The translations under genes and the position numbers were made by a program. A stretch of DNA of 64,000 nucleotides, from the NCBI RefSeq assembly GCF_000003815.2, contig NW_023365706.1, forward strand, positions 1 to 64,000, given 5' to 3'. This document shows, piece after piece, positions 25,401-32,545 of the stretch (position 1 is its first letter; each line of letters starts with the position of its first letter). The notes below the pieces were generated by a model, which saw only the letters and a list, made by a program, of their open reading frames with translations, did no database searches and was not told the DNA's origin. Source of the stretch: Branchiostoma floridae. Taxonomy: Eukaryota > Chordata > Leptocardii > Amphioxiformes > Branchiostomatidae.

Positions 25401-25796
25401 GAAAATGTGGCAAGCTTTGTAAGTATATAAAGCATGCTTAATACCCATAATTTTGAATAGACCATTCCAAAATCAGAGAGAAATGTAGAACATACCACAT
25501 TTGAAAGAAGGTGATGATGAGCTTATTTACATTGAAAATGTGTTAACCCTTCAGTTGTAAGTAGACTTGTTTAAAATCAGACAGTCTAAGGGAAATGGCA
25601 GATACCAATGTTTTGATGGGGGTGTTAACAATTGTGTTGAACCCCCCTGCAGGCGGTGGCAGATCCCAAGGCGCACGCCAAGAAGAAGATTGCCAAGAAC
25701 CTGGCCAAGCAGCGGGCCAAGAAAAGGAAGATTGAAGAAAAGAGGCCAACTAAGAAGAAGAAGATTCGCCTGGCAGACTTGGCCATTCTTCAGTAG
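334..25796 (+). CDS. UTP20: UTP20, small-subunit processome component (3' 30 exons; 5' end outside window)
   Basis: UTP20 (DRIM) is a nucleolar HEAT/ARM-repeat scaffold of the U3 snoRNP/SSU processome needed for 18S rRNA maturation. Exons read: 334-435, 795-960, 1636-1803, 2552-2778, 3201-3420, 3813-3969, 4825-5199, 5770-5907, 6808-6939, 7322-7461, 8298-8601, 8964-9103, 9512-9668, 10183-10281, 10659-10826, 11289-11455, 12491-12638, 12950-13066, 13897-14067, 15182-15313, 16326-16436, 17105-17254, 18097-18282, 18764-18895, 19305-19449, 21705-21913, 22211-22630, 23414-23540, 24108-24253, 25653-25796. All junctions are GT-AG and every phase agrees, giving about 1,731 residues, versus roughly 2,800 for the human protein as I recall. 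Family-like blocks include [47 protein letters not shown] and [17 protein letters not shown]. The identification comes from recognition, not a search. The gene sits in repeat-swollen introns, many carrying copies of the adjoining exon edge. Confidence 0.93.
1214..1386 (+). repeat. Two copies of an acceptor plus exon-like segment before the exon at 1636
   Basis: The sequence 'tttcaggattcaagagatat' and the following 'tccagtcacagcttcagtt' occurs twice, near 1212 and 1347. It resembles the start of the genuine exon (ttccagcag...tacagcttcag) and has a pyrimidine-AG acceptor. They look like diverged duplicate exon starts, but the similarity to the true exon is only moderate. Confidence 0.5.
1393..1612 (+). 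repeat. Dispersed repeat ('ccttggccgcacctggggca'), copy 1
   Basis: A ~200-bp segment with 'cctacagtaccttggccgca', 'ggcagctcgctc' and 'aattcagcccc(c/t)ggctgcc' recurs at 29476-29670 (+) and, inverted and rearranged, at 38137-38310. Such spread without coding capacity suggests a SINE or MITE; ends were not defined. Confidence 0.75.
1801..2125 (+). repeat. Splice-donor-bearing minisatellite after the UTP20 exon at 1636-1803
   Basis: The exon ends AAGAACCTCAG|GTGAGA. The string from 'aagaacctcag' through the donor is repeated about ten times in the first 320 bases of the intron. Two alternating units are seen, about 27 bp (gtgagaaaacttcttt + aagaacctcag) and 31 bp (gtgaaaaaacttgctccttt + aagaacctcag). 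Each copy restates the exon end plus a cag|gtga(g/a) donor, so the intron starts with a row of alternative 5' splice sites. Confidence 0.95.
5525..5735 (+). pseudogene. Two truncated copies of the UTP20 exon at 5770-5907
   Basis: Copy one (5525-5612) restates 'caccaggagtcagt...' through 'cagtacttccagggttt' and then diverges. Copy two (about 5664-5720) restates 'gtgcaccaggagtcggtgtc' to 'gtagtgaggacc' and then runs directly into 'tgcagtgctgtatagttctg', which also follows copy one. The genuine exon follows at 5770. Copy one lacks three bases (gtg); copy two reaches an in-frame TAG soon after its truncation. Each copy brings an upstream pyrimidine tract and AG. Confidence 0.85.
6521..6733 (+). 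mobile_element. 'ttcgcgg' MITE, copy 1
   Basis: The ends tactgtaaatgca and tgcatttacag are inverted complements, and the interior contains repeated 'tttaagttcgcggt' and its complement. Two more copies lie in later UTP20 introns (9701-9873, 12206-12401). Probable TA target duplication. No coding capacity. Confidence 0.85.
7556..7914 (+). mobile_element. hAT-type MITE with 8-bp target-site duplication
   Basis: The element spans 7564-7906 with termini cagggctctagccag and (complement) ctggctagagccctg, flanked on both sides by the 8-bp duplication cttccatt (7556-7563 and 7907-7914). Termini starting CAGGG with 8-bp duplications are the hAT signature. At 343 bp it cannot encode a transposase. It lies in a UTP20 intron. 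Confidence 0.92.
8298..8601 (+). CDS. UTP20: UTP20 exon with long acidic stretch
   Basis: This exon encodes a helical start ([13 protein letters not shown]), then about 60 residues dominated by Glu and Asp, then a return to ordinary HEAT-like sequence ([19 protein letters not shown]). UTP20 homologues carry a loop of low conservation in this part, so the acidic run is probably a disordered insert between helices. The codon run is almost pure purine (GAA, GAG, GAT), which could make it a slippage-prone, length-variable segment. The antisense frames are open only because of the base composition and are not taken as genes. Confidence 0.85.
9067..9425 (+). repeat. Tandem copies of exon end/donor after UTP20 exon 8964-9103
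   Basis: The exon end 'cttccgggaaaggttctcag' + 'gaacaacctgcagg|ggtgagcc' is repeated in the intron near 9189-9225, 9290-9333 and, more decayed, 9413-9425. Linking sequence 'attgtttatatgtaaggggg' and 'gtcattatgtatatac' is repeated too, giving a period of about 105-120 bp. Copies two and three keep a cag|gggtgag donor. Confidence 0.88.
9701..9873 (+). mobile_element. 'ttcgcgg' MITE, copy 2 (diverged)
   Basis: Shorter and more decayed relative of the 6521 element: 'taattgtaaatgcattaaag' at the left, 'gttcgcggtggttttaaatt' inside and 'tctgcttttacagta' at the right. Confidence 0.8.
10204..10535 (+). repeat. Partial duplicates of UTP20 exon 10183-10281 end and donor
   Basis: The exon's 'gagcatggaggaacgactgg' + 'aaccaggagggctgg' and 'cggactcact(c/g)gtggaggt' donor region is restated at about 10371-10430 (with the donor-like 'gtggaggtgaggg') and at 10497-10532 (ending 'ggggggctggtaag', an alternative donor). 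The 'gttagggttaatgag' intron start is duplicated as well. Confidence 0.82.
11443..11935 (+). repeat. Repeated exon-end/donor sequence after UTP20 exon 11289-11455
   Basis: The junction 'caagtcaa|gtaagttgtcaata' recurs at about 11753-11776 and, without the exon part, at 11885-11935 with the following 'tcaattatctggatcaatca'. Strong gtaagt donors are therefore present in triplicate. A dispersed palindromic repeat (11789-11890) is embedded between copies. Confidence 0.8.
11789..11890 (+). repeat. Dispersed repeat ('gcagttactca..caagcaact'), copy 1
   Basis: A segment with 'gcagttactca', 'caagcaactcgatatgattt' and an inverted 'gcttgagtaactgc'. Related copies are at 19622-19740 (UTP20 intron) and 58930-59068 (gene 2 intron), both with 'aagatatg' and 'ttactcaagcaactgg'. 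Probably a short foldback element. Confidence 0.7.
12206..12401 (+). mobile_element. 'ttcgcgg' MITE, copy 3
   Basis: Best-preserved copy: tactgtaaatgcatttaagt ... ttctgcatttacagta, with the same order of internal 'ttcgcggggatttaatttcg' and 'accaccgcgaac' blocks. Confidence 0.88.
13034..13700 (+). repeat. Exon-end copies interleaved with (CA)n after UTP20 exon 12950-13066
   Basis: The exon end 'cagctgtacgactgtctcag' + 'gtccaaacatgtcaag|gtac' recurs at about 13173-13215, 13255-13300 and 13354-13400, and the minimal 'catgtcaaggtagggtctca' at 13540-13560. Each copy is separated by CA microsatellite. All copies keep a gtcaag|gta donor. The tract continues as (CA)n to about 13700. Open frames here are simple-repeat artefacts. 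Confidence 0.92.
14200..15181 (+). repeat. Six-copy array of the 5' part of UTP20 exon 15182-15313
   Basis: Copies of the first ~75 bases of the exon begin near 14256, 14412, 14547, 14712, 14869 and 15024; the genuine exon begins at 15182. Period is about 150-160 bp. Copies at 14256, 14712 and 14869 keep a (t/c)ag acceptor; others have 'accgg'. Where the real exon reads LLQYAEQ, copies read LLQQ then TAG ('cagcagtag') or a close variant. Between copies is a constant spacer containing 'gggattcgaaccctggaccc', the reverse complement of a tRNA T-arm consensus. Confidence 0.95.
17226..17690 (+). repeat. (CT)n tract with repeated exon-end/donor after UTP20 exon 17105-17254
   Basis: The junction 'catcattccctcag|gtttgt' is restated about four times within a CT-rich tract (near 17340, 17445-17465, 17548-17568, 17652-17668), each with cag|gt(t/g)tg(t/a). 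Long open frames in all six frames across this tract arise from the simple repeat and are not coding. Confidence 0.9.
18613..18690 (+). pseudogene. Truncated copy of UTP20 exon 18764-18895 running into (GT)n
   Basis: At 18621-18660 the acceptor 'cccag' and the first ~33 bases of the exon (atccttcaccagagacttgc and on to cagctgtg) are present. The copy then dissolves into 'tgtgtctgtgtgtc' simple repeat where the real exon continues 'cagcctgtttgtgg'. The preceding 'aaggtgaagtctgcc' is also duplicated before the genuine exon. Confidence 0.9.
19622..19740 (+). repeat. Dispersed repeat ('ttactcaagcaactgg'), copy 2
   Basis: Matches the copies at 11789 and 58930: 'ggttagacgtccaggtaata', 'cagttactcaagcaactgga', ending 'tttcgtcagtgacaca'. 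Confidence 0.7.
19861..19928 (+). pseudogene. Truncated copy of UTP20 exon 21705-21913
   Basis: The copy keeps 'ctccccag' plus the first 64 bases of the exon (in frame [20 protein letters not shown]) and then passes into a long (CTCA)n array where the real exon continues 'tttggctgcctc'. The upstream 'cattcattt...gtt(c/t)' is also shared with the genuine exon's acceptor region, so the duplicated unit spanned the intron-exon junction. Confidence 0.92.
19925..20400 (+). repeat. (CTCA)n microsatellite with variants
   Basis: About 470 bases of tandem ctca with interspersed ctcg, ctcattca and cacc variants, ending in (catc)n. It directly abuts the truncated exon copy on its left and the 3' tail of a minus-strand LINE on its right. 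The long open frame of Thr-His-Ser-Leu repeats is an artefact. Confidence 0.97.
20405..21673 (-). mobile_element. 5'-truncated non-LTR retrotransposon (reverse transcriptase C-terminal half)
   Basis: A 401-codon minus-strand frame (stop at 20468) encodes the later reverse-transcriptase blocks: [15 protein letters not shown], the catalytic-type [12 protein letters not shown], then the post-RT block [24 protein letters not shown] and a C-terminal Cys/His motif (CTSCGRAC...HQRHC). The earlier RT and endonuclease parts are missing; the frame's start runs out into (ATGG)n simple repeat. After the stop, the minus strand ends in (GGAT)n, a typical LINE 3' tail. It lies antisense in a UTP20 intron between a truncated and the genuine copy of one exon. 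Open frame is retained, so insertion is probably fairly recent. Clade not determined. Confidence 0.9.
21705..21913 (+). CDS. UTP20: UTP20 exon with basic nuclear-localisation-like motif
   Basis: The exon begins in phase 1 and reads [17 protein letters not shown], a well-conserved UTP20 block. It continues into a hydrophilic insert containing PKKKKRKV, a textbook monopartite nuclear-localisation type motif, followed by [10 protein letters not shown]. Nuclear or nucleolar targeting by this motif is inferred. A truncated copy of the first 64 bases of this exon, with its acceptor, lies 1.8 kb upstream at 19861-19928. Confidence 0.85.
22655..23080 (+). mobile_element. Near-palindromic foldback elements (two copies) in a UTP20 intron
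   Basis: From about 22828 to 23078 the left half (acacaaccagtaatgtctct ... agcttctaactggagtgctg) is restated inverted in the right half (cagcactccagttagaagct ... gagagacatttactggttgt). A shorter, decayed relative occupies 22655-22800. A half copy ('agtactgtctctcacctgct', 'cagacatcttcctca') is at 16925-17020. The whole can fold into one long hairpin. Confidence 0.8.
24225..25340 (+). repeat. Tandem copies of exon-end/donor after UTP20 exon 24108-24253
   Basis: The exon end 'gaggccaggaaacggagaca' + 'agctgtggag|gtcagt' and the following 'actaaacacccctattttct' + 'gaatgaaacattccaaaatc' recur about five times with a period of roughly 120-130 bp (e.g. 24370, 24505, 24645, 25290). Several copies keep gtggag|gt(c/g)agt. 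One repeat unit has been split by the 24750-25249 inverted-repeat element. Confidence 0.9.
24750..25249 (+). mobile_element. Non-autonomous DNA transposon with 52-bp perfect terminal inverted repeats
   Basis: The left end (ttctccacttacacacttcc, continuing to ggttccggatatgg) and the right end (ccatatccggaacc to ggaagtgtgtaagtggagaa) are perfect inverted complements over 52 bases. The inserted 500 bp interrupts a repeat unit whose intact neighbours read 'gatacca..tttg(g/t)atgaggg', which locates the insertion point. No transposase is present. Superfamily not determined; a 2-bp AT/TA duplication is possible. Confidence 0.85.
25653..25796 (+). CDS. UTP20: UTP20 terminal exon, basic C-terminus
   Basis: The last exon encodes a 47-residue tail made largely of Lys, Arg and Ala ([20 protein letters not shown], then [15 protein letters not shown]) and ends at TAG 25794-25796. 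A Lys/Arg-rich terminus is expected for UTP20 and fits RNA or pre-ribosome contact and nucleolar retention. The acceptor is the pyrimidine run followed by 'ctgcag' at 25648-25652. Confidence 0.88.
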   Translation, partial: AVADPKAHAKKKIAKNLAKQRAKKRKIEEKRPTKKKKIRLADLAILQ

Positions 25797-25799
25797 GAC

Positions 25800-25868
25800 G
25801 TGTCCTTGTGATGTCATCAGTGATGTCATCAGTGATGTCATCAGTGATGTCATCAGTGATGTCATAAG
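25800..25868 (+). repeat. 12-bp tandem repeat 'gatgtcatcagt' just after the UTP20 stop
   Basis: Five near-perfect tandem copies of gatgtcatcagt start within 20 bases of the stop codon; the last is altered to gatgtcataagt. In RNA the unit is partly self-complementary (tgatg/catca). It lies in the expected start of the 3' UTR. Confidence 0.85.
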
Positions 25869-25922
25869 TGCACTAGCAGCCATATTGGTGTCTACATTTT
25901 GCATTTAAGTGACTCATTGCTC

Positions 25923-26331
25923 TAGCCTGGGTACCATCCGTAATGTAATTCGCTCTGGCGTTCCTTATATACTATATACACTCAGTCGCTTCTACGTCTG
26001 ATGTGCATTATACACTATACATCGTCACTTCTCTGCTGTTCTGTCTGGAAACCCTGACCATGATAACATCTGGAATCGTCCAAATTTCGGAAGCAGGCAC
26101 TGATTGGTCTCCACATATGAGCGAATTATGAAATGGGTTCAAGCGCTCGTTCGAACAGACGTTCCGTCCGCTTGCCGGAGGCCTGTTGTCATCGAACGAA
26201 CGCTCTAGAACCCATTCCTTACTTCACTCTTTAACTGACGTTACCACCAAAAGGTTTGAATGTGCATGTCTCCAGACGGATATCAGAAGTGAACATAGGA
26301 GCAAACTACTAACCGGATGGTACCCAGGCTA
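25923..26331 (+). mobile_element. Inverted-repeat MITE in the UTP20 3' flank
   Basis: The ends tagcctgggtaccatccg and cggatggtacccaggcta are perfect 18-bp inverted complements, 409 bp apart. No coding capacity. If the 3' UTR reaches the 26644 or 27387 signal, the element is transcribed in UTP20 mRNA. Confidence 0.8.
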
Positions 26332-27410
26332 TCATCGCTCAGGATTTTCAACTTTTTGTTTTAGTTTTCCGATACTCTTACCACCTATTATATAGGTAAT
26401 TTTTACAATGATATGATGAGATGCAAATACACTTGAGCAACAGTATGACTAACAGAAATACAAGCATGAACAGGAAATAGAAATAGTATTTGATTTAAGG
26501 ACATTTTTTTTCCTTTTAGATGTTATGGAAACTATTAGTTCACTTGTCAAAGAGTTTGAGTTTGGTTTTCCTTTTGATTGTTTAGCTAAGCTAAAGGGCA
26601 TAACGTTACTCAGATCTATGACATAGATTTTTTACTTGCCCTGAATAAATGATACAAGAACTTGTAACGTATATATCATGGAAGTATGCAAATTTCTTGT
26701 TTATTATGTTGGTAATCTAAACAAGGTTGTACTTAGCATAGTCTATGTACATTTATGTTTGTTTTTTCTACCCAAGCTCCAACATGTACATATTACTATC
26801 ATATACTGTAACCTTTCATAGATATTGTCAAATTGACTATTGATGTTGTCAGTGGTTTGGAACATAATTTCTTCTACAGGACTATTATGCAGCAACATAG
26901 TTAAGGGTAAAATGTATTTTTCAAGAGTAAAATGAATATCTAATGTAGTAGTAGTCCACATATAATGTTTAAACCTGTGTTTAAAATGGTATAAAAAATG
27001 CAGTCTCCGTGACAGAAATAGTTAAGTTTCAGTCATTATCTCAGTGTTGATTATTACAATAGCTGTATTTGTGATTATATCATAGTACTTGGCTTGGGGC
27101 TGTATTTTTTTTTGGTAGCTGACTGTGACACCTAGCTGCTGTGTAAAGTGAACCAGTCAATTTTGCCCTGAAGGAGATCTTCAAAACGTCATCTTATTAA
27201 GAAAAATAATGGTTGTTTATAAAGAACTTTGCTACACTTTAAGTCATAGTATTACCTGTTCCACAAGATACAACCCCCTTATATATGTGTTGTACATTAT
27301 TGTATCAAGGTATGACAGGATTGCAAATGAGGTGACTTGTTTTCTTTGGCAATGTAATTCACATACAATATGTGCTCCAATGAGAAAATAAAGCCTTGGA
27401 CCAATGAACA

Positions 27411-28707
27411 TGTGTTTTGTTTGAAGTGTAATGAAACCAGGAAGACAGACATACATTGTTTGTAACATACAAAAATACATGTAAACTGACAAGTGCCAAC
27501 TGTTCTGTAACTGGGAGTTCAATATAGGCTTAGCATAAGCCAGAAGACAGCTATGGGACTTAGGAGTGAGTGAGTACATGAGGGTGTTTGTGTGAGTCTC
27601 AGAGTAAATAAGTGTGTGTGAGAGAGAATGTATGACAGTGTGTGTGTGTGAGTGTGTGTGAGCGCGTGTGAGAGTGAATGAATGAGAGCACGAGTGAGTG
27701 AGTGAGCGAGAGGAAAGTCAGAAGAAAACAAAAGCCAAGACACTGAACCAAGATAAAGCAGCGACACTGACATCAAATAACCTGGAAGAAAACACAGTTG
27801 TGAAGTACTGGGATACACCCGAGGCGAGAGGAAGCCAGAAAACAGGCATGGACAGGAGAGAACGGCAGGCTGTGGTAGCTCGCATCGGCAACCAGTGAAC
27901 GTGTGGCGAGGAAGAGGAAGCCTACTAAGTAAAACCAGCAGACATGATTGGATTCTTAGTAACAAAAAAAATGTTAACAAGAAAGCAGGATTTGAAAAAG
28001 CACGGCATGTTTTGGCTAACATTAGATGGCACTTTATGCAACTGAAAATACATGTAGTTGATACGGGCAAATGTACACCTGTTGGCTGACTACACCCCTT
28101 GGCCAGTTTGGTACTATCTTATGCCATCGTAGGATCTGTTCGGTGATTACTTAGACAGACATGTGGCTAAACACACCTGAGAGAAACCCTATATGACTGT
28201 GTGTAATTTCCAAGCAGATCCGAGGTAGCCAAACACACTCCTTCGCCGGCTACACTCCTCTTCCAGCTTTTGACACTGCCTTATGCTACCGTAGGATCTG
28301 TTTGGACTCAGATTAGTGGTCATAAGCTGTATTTCTCATTACTATCTGAACCATAACCAAGCAGATGGTGGCAGGGAAAATCGTAACTTTTGCTTGGAGA
28401 TGTCCCATGCACATGCAGATAGGATCTTATAGCTCTGAACAACTGTTCGACTTAAATATACACATATTTGCTGAAACGTTCTGTCTGACAGATCGTCTGG
28501 AAAGCTAGCACTGGTGTTTATCAAGGCACATCAAAGCTGTACTGAACCAAGTGTGACAAAAAGTGCAATTAACGTCTTCTTTCATTCAATTTTCTATTAG
28601 AACAGCAGATGAAGCCATTTAAAGGTTAGAAAGGCCAAACTACTTAATATAGATTGGACCAAGTTAACATGTATCATTAAGTATACCTATTATGGACACG
28701 ACGTGGT
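27411..28707. other. Intergenic stretch, no gene seen
   Basis: The region has GT/GA-rich simple sequence (27565-27720) and a direct duplication of a ~60-base segment ('tatgccatcgtaggatctgt' near 28120 and 'tatgctaccgtaggatctgt' near 28280). A third relative of that segment lies at about 63065-63115 ('tatgccattgtaggatctgt'). No exon-like frame with splice sites or recognisable protein was found. Confidence 0.5.
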
Positions 28708-29475
28708 GTATACATGAATGTAGGCGGCGCTTCGACGGGTACGATATGAGCCCGTACCCCTCACGTAAAAATATATCCTTATTAAGCCAACGTGTCTTTT
28801 AAAACGTCTTCCATGTACTTCTAAATATGTGTGAAGACTTTCAGACCGGTTTTGTGGAGTATTCACAGGCTTCAAGTGTAATGCCTTTGAGATTTTCCCA
28901 TTTTAAAAGTGTGAATAATATACCCTATCATAGCCTAATCTGCAGTACCGCTTCCGGCCGCTCCAGAAAAGTGACAAAGGAGACCGTCAAATTGCCAAAT
29001 TTCTGTCTTTTCGGGAATGGGGAAACGGCGAAAGACTCGCAAAGGGTTTTGGAATTTTTAGGCATTATTTGACCTTGAACCTGACATTGCGACCTTGAAT
29101 CCATAAATTATGATGTAAGACATTTCACGAAAATATAAAATATAATATTGGGCAGACAGCTATACGTTTCCTTTCCCGTTTTCTTCAATTGAATTGAAAG
29201 AATCTACATTTCCTGCAAATTGTCCCTCTCTGGAAAACAGTCATATCCAAATTTGAATCGTAACTTATGTAATCATATCTAGAAGACGTTAAAAAAACAA
29301 CTGTATTTGTGTTTGTTCAGCGATAAATAGATCCAATTTCATTTCAAAATGACACTCAACACTGTTGAGGTTACTTGAGGGCACAACACAGAATGCTATG
29401 GAGGTCATTATCATAATCTATTCAGCTGATCTGACAAGTAGTTGCTTTATAATAAAATACATTGAATGTTGTACA

Positions 29476-29670
29476 GTATGGCATGAGTGGTTCAAAACCT
29501 ACAGTACCTTGGCCGCACCTGGGGCAATTACTGTCGCATTAAGGTCACCTGAGTGGCGCCGAATGGCAGCTCGCTCTAGACCCTTGCGACTTAGACCCGC
29601 CTATTGTAAGCTCCTCGCAATTCAGCCCCTGGCTGCCAAGAGAGAGTAGTCCTCCCACCCAATAACTACA
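29476..29670 (+). repeat. Dispersed repeat ('ccttggccgcacctggggca'), copy 2
   Basis: Close match to the 1393-1612 copy, with an additional 'cacctgagtggcgccg' block also present in the 38137 copy. It lies between the arms of the 28708-32285 inverted repeat. Confidence 0.75.
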
Positions 29671-29814
29671 TTGTACTTCTGAATGTTGTAAAGTATGACG
29701 TACTGGTGCCATAGAAATAGCTGATTAAAGAAGTTCAGTTGCTGAAATGCTGATGTTGCAGGAAAAATATGAATAAGTCACAACCATGTCAGACCAATCA
29801 GAAGCCTGAGGCTA

Positions 29815-30040
29815 TTGACAGAACCGTCCTGTCAACAGTGGAAAACTTTGCATTGTTGACAGGAATGTAATGTTGACAGGACGATCCTGTCAACAGTAGA
29901 AAACTTTGCATTGTTGACAGGATGAACCTATCAACAGTAGAAAACTTTGCACTCTTGACAGGACGATCCTGTCAACAGTAGAAAGCTTTGCACTGGTGAC
30001 AGGACGATCCTGTCAACAGTGCAAAGTTTTCTACTGTGTT
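29815..30040. repeat. Tandem hairpin array ('cctgtcaacagt..gttgacagg')
   Basis: Roughly five tandem units of about 41-58 bp built from 'cctgtcaacagtagaaaact', 'ttgca(t/c)t' and 'gttgacagg'. The boxes cctgtcaac and gttgacagg are mutual inverted complements, so the array can fold as consecutive hairpins. A stray relative ('aaatcctgtcaacaat') is near 31388. Confidence 0.85.
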
Positions 30041-30692
30041 ACACAGTTACTGTACCATTTCTACAAGATAGCAAACTATGTCTCTATCAAACTGACAAAT
30101 ACGTCATTGTTATTTGTTGTAACATCTCTACTGTACATCTGAGGAATAGGCCGGGATTTGAACACCAAACCATCCAATTCAGGATTGCCAAAACATTAGA
30201 CTCATGGCTAAATCGTTCCCTCACCTGAGATTAAAGTTCACAGGTGTGACTACCTGCCACAGGTACATGTAAGTGTGGAGTCAGTATAAACATAATATCA
30301 TTTCAAATCATAGATTTGTTTATCTACTTCAATACAGGTAGTTGTTCCAAGCAATGTGTTTATTATCGCGTTCTCAGTATGAGGCTGTATTTCATGTCAG
30401 CGTGCAGTCCCATAACTCGGTTCACATGTTAACAAATTGATAGATAATCCATGGAGGTCATAGAAACACACAGTGTCACTGACAAGTCAACAAAAAAAAT
30501 ACAATAATTCCTACACTCCAATGGAATGAAGTAAAATTGACCACAAACCTGATACAAAGTCTGTATAAATCTCCCCTACACCACACATACATGTCGACAA
30601 CAGTTTCAGATCTGCCCATTCTTTGCAAATTACTACACACCAGCTGACTATTTGGTCTAATTTACATCACAATCCACCTCCCAGCCTGCTGC

Positions 30693-31074
30693 TATACACC
30701 TTTCTCACGCGGCGGCCATGATAGATCTAAAACGAGTTCAGTCCATCATAACTAGCAGTTCGACCAATGGTAGCCTGCCAATTATGAAATCGACCAATAA
30801 GTGAATGGCTGCAAATTCGTTAAAAATTTGCATTATTATGTTGTTATTTTGCATCTCTTAAGGGACTATGGGGTCAGTCTGCACTACTCTAAATTGCTAC
30901 ATCTTTCGGTGCATAACACTTCTTGTAATTTTTATTATTCTATCTTATATTGTTAAAATTTGTGTGGTTTGGGGGAAATCTAAATGGCAGCTGATTTTAG
31001 AAATAAGTTTTGTCTGTTTGCCTCATTGACCTCGTCTTCGATCTATCATGGCCGCCGCGTGAGAAAGGTGTATA
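30693..31074. mobile_element. MITE with ~34-bp inverted ends
   Basis: The left end tatacacctttctcacgcgg (then cggccatgatagat) and the right end (atctatcatggccg then ccgcgtgagaaaggtgtata) are inverted complements. About 380 bp, no coding capacity. Confidence 0.85.
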
Positions 31075-32545
31075 ACTTCTCAAGCTAAAGACCTCATTCT
31101 CTCCCAGTTAAAAAGGATGCTATTGAGTTATGTTCATGTCAAGCTGCTGGGAATACTTTGGACAATGCACTTAACTACTTTTTTTAGTATTAACGTTACA
31201 TGTGTTCATAGTAGAGCCTATGGAATGGACATATAACCATATACATGTTGAGTGGAAACAGATACAAAATGTATTTCAAATTCTGGTTATACTCCGTAAC
31301 ATATCTACATGACATCAAAATCATCTTTATGAAAGATCCTACAGAAAGATAGAACATGGAATATCAATCATTCCACTGTTGAGAGGAAAAATCCTGTCAA
31401 CAATTTTGTTCGTGGTTCGCTTTCGGGCCCTGTTTAGTAAAGATTAGTGACATATCAATATGCTAGCACCAAAAGCTACGTAATTAGTCTGATCATGATG
31501 TAAAAAATATAATATTTGAAATACAGTTGCCCGACAAAGTAGTTACACGTATTCGGTAACGTTGATAGCATATCATAAAGATACATTATGATAATGACCA
31601 ACCTAGCATTCACCACGACACAGTTAAATAACCTCAATTAGATACCTTATAGTTTGCGATTGGAAAGTTTCTCTATTGATCAAAAAACAGATACTAACAG
31701 TGTCAGTTTGACTTCTTATTATTTGATAAACTGCGATTGACATTTGTACGTGACAGCCTTTCAGTAATCAATATTCGCAGGAATGTCGACTCGACCACTA
31801 CTTTTGGTAAAGTACAAAGGAAATACCCATGAAATAAATTGCAAATGTATAAGATATTATGATTCTGGCTTTTACAACGTCGAAGTTTTAAGTTCAAGGT
31901 CAAATAACCCTAGAAAGGTCAAATAAACCCCCAAAAGGCAAACCCCTTTGCGAGTCTTTCGCCGTTTCCCCATTCACGAAAAGACCGAAATTTCGCAATT
32001 TGACGGTCTCCTTTGCCACTTTTCATGATACGGCCGGGAACGGTACTGCAGATTAGGCTCTCATGGGGTATATGCTCCCGACTTTTAAAATGCGAAAACA
32101 TTCAATACATTACACCTAAAGCCAATGAATACTCCATCAAACAGGTCTATAAGTCTTCACACACATTTATTATAGCCTGTAAGAGTTTTAAAAACACGCG
32201 TTGGCAGAGGAAGGGCCGATGATTAAGTGCGGGGCTTGAGCAAATGTAACATCCGTCGGAGCGCCGCCTATGTTCATGTAAACATCAAGCTTTGTTCATA
32301 ATGAGTAATTTTAGGATGTATGTGAACATCAGTCGCTTTTTTTATAACGTTGGCAATTTACTCTATGGTTTACCCACTGAAATGGGGTAAGGGTTTGTCA
32401 GAGAAACCCGGACGTCACTTGAAAAACTGCACGATCGTTCGCCCTAACATCTGCTTGGAGACATCCGATTTTCATCGAAAACTTTGACCTTTAACGTCAC
32501 TCTAACTGTTTGTACAGGCATGTGGGCACCAAAAATACGGTCATA

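Larger units (their letters stand above)
25797..27410 (+). other. UTP20 3' untranslated region (probable) with polyadenylation signals
   Basis: No convincing coding sequence follows the UTP20 stop. AATAAA hexamers occur at 26644-26649 and 27387-27392; either could end the transcript. The region also carries a 12-bp tandem repeat straight after the stop and an inverted-repeat element (25923-26331), described separately. The extent of the UTR is an inference; no transcript evidence is available. Confidence 0.45.
28708..32285. mobile_element. 3.6-kb structure bounded by ~370-bp imperfect inverted repeats
   Basis: The left arm (28708-29110: 'catgaatgtaggcggcgct', 'agcctaatctgcagtaccg', 'gggaatggggaaacggcgaa') is restated inverted in the right arm (about 31880-32285: 'ttcgccgtttccccattc', 'cggtactgcagattaggct', 'gagcgccgcctatgttcatg'). 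The interior has no transposase; it holds other small elements. It may be a decayed DNA transposon or two opposed copies of one repeat. Confidence 0.7.

Noticed and set aside
960-25650. Box C/D snoRNAs inside UTP20 introns (a natural host for them)
   Set aside because: Scattered tgatga and ctga words were found, but no pair with terminal stem and proper spacing stood out by eye.
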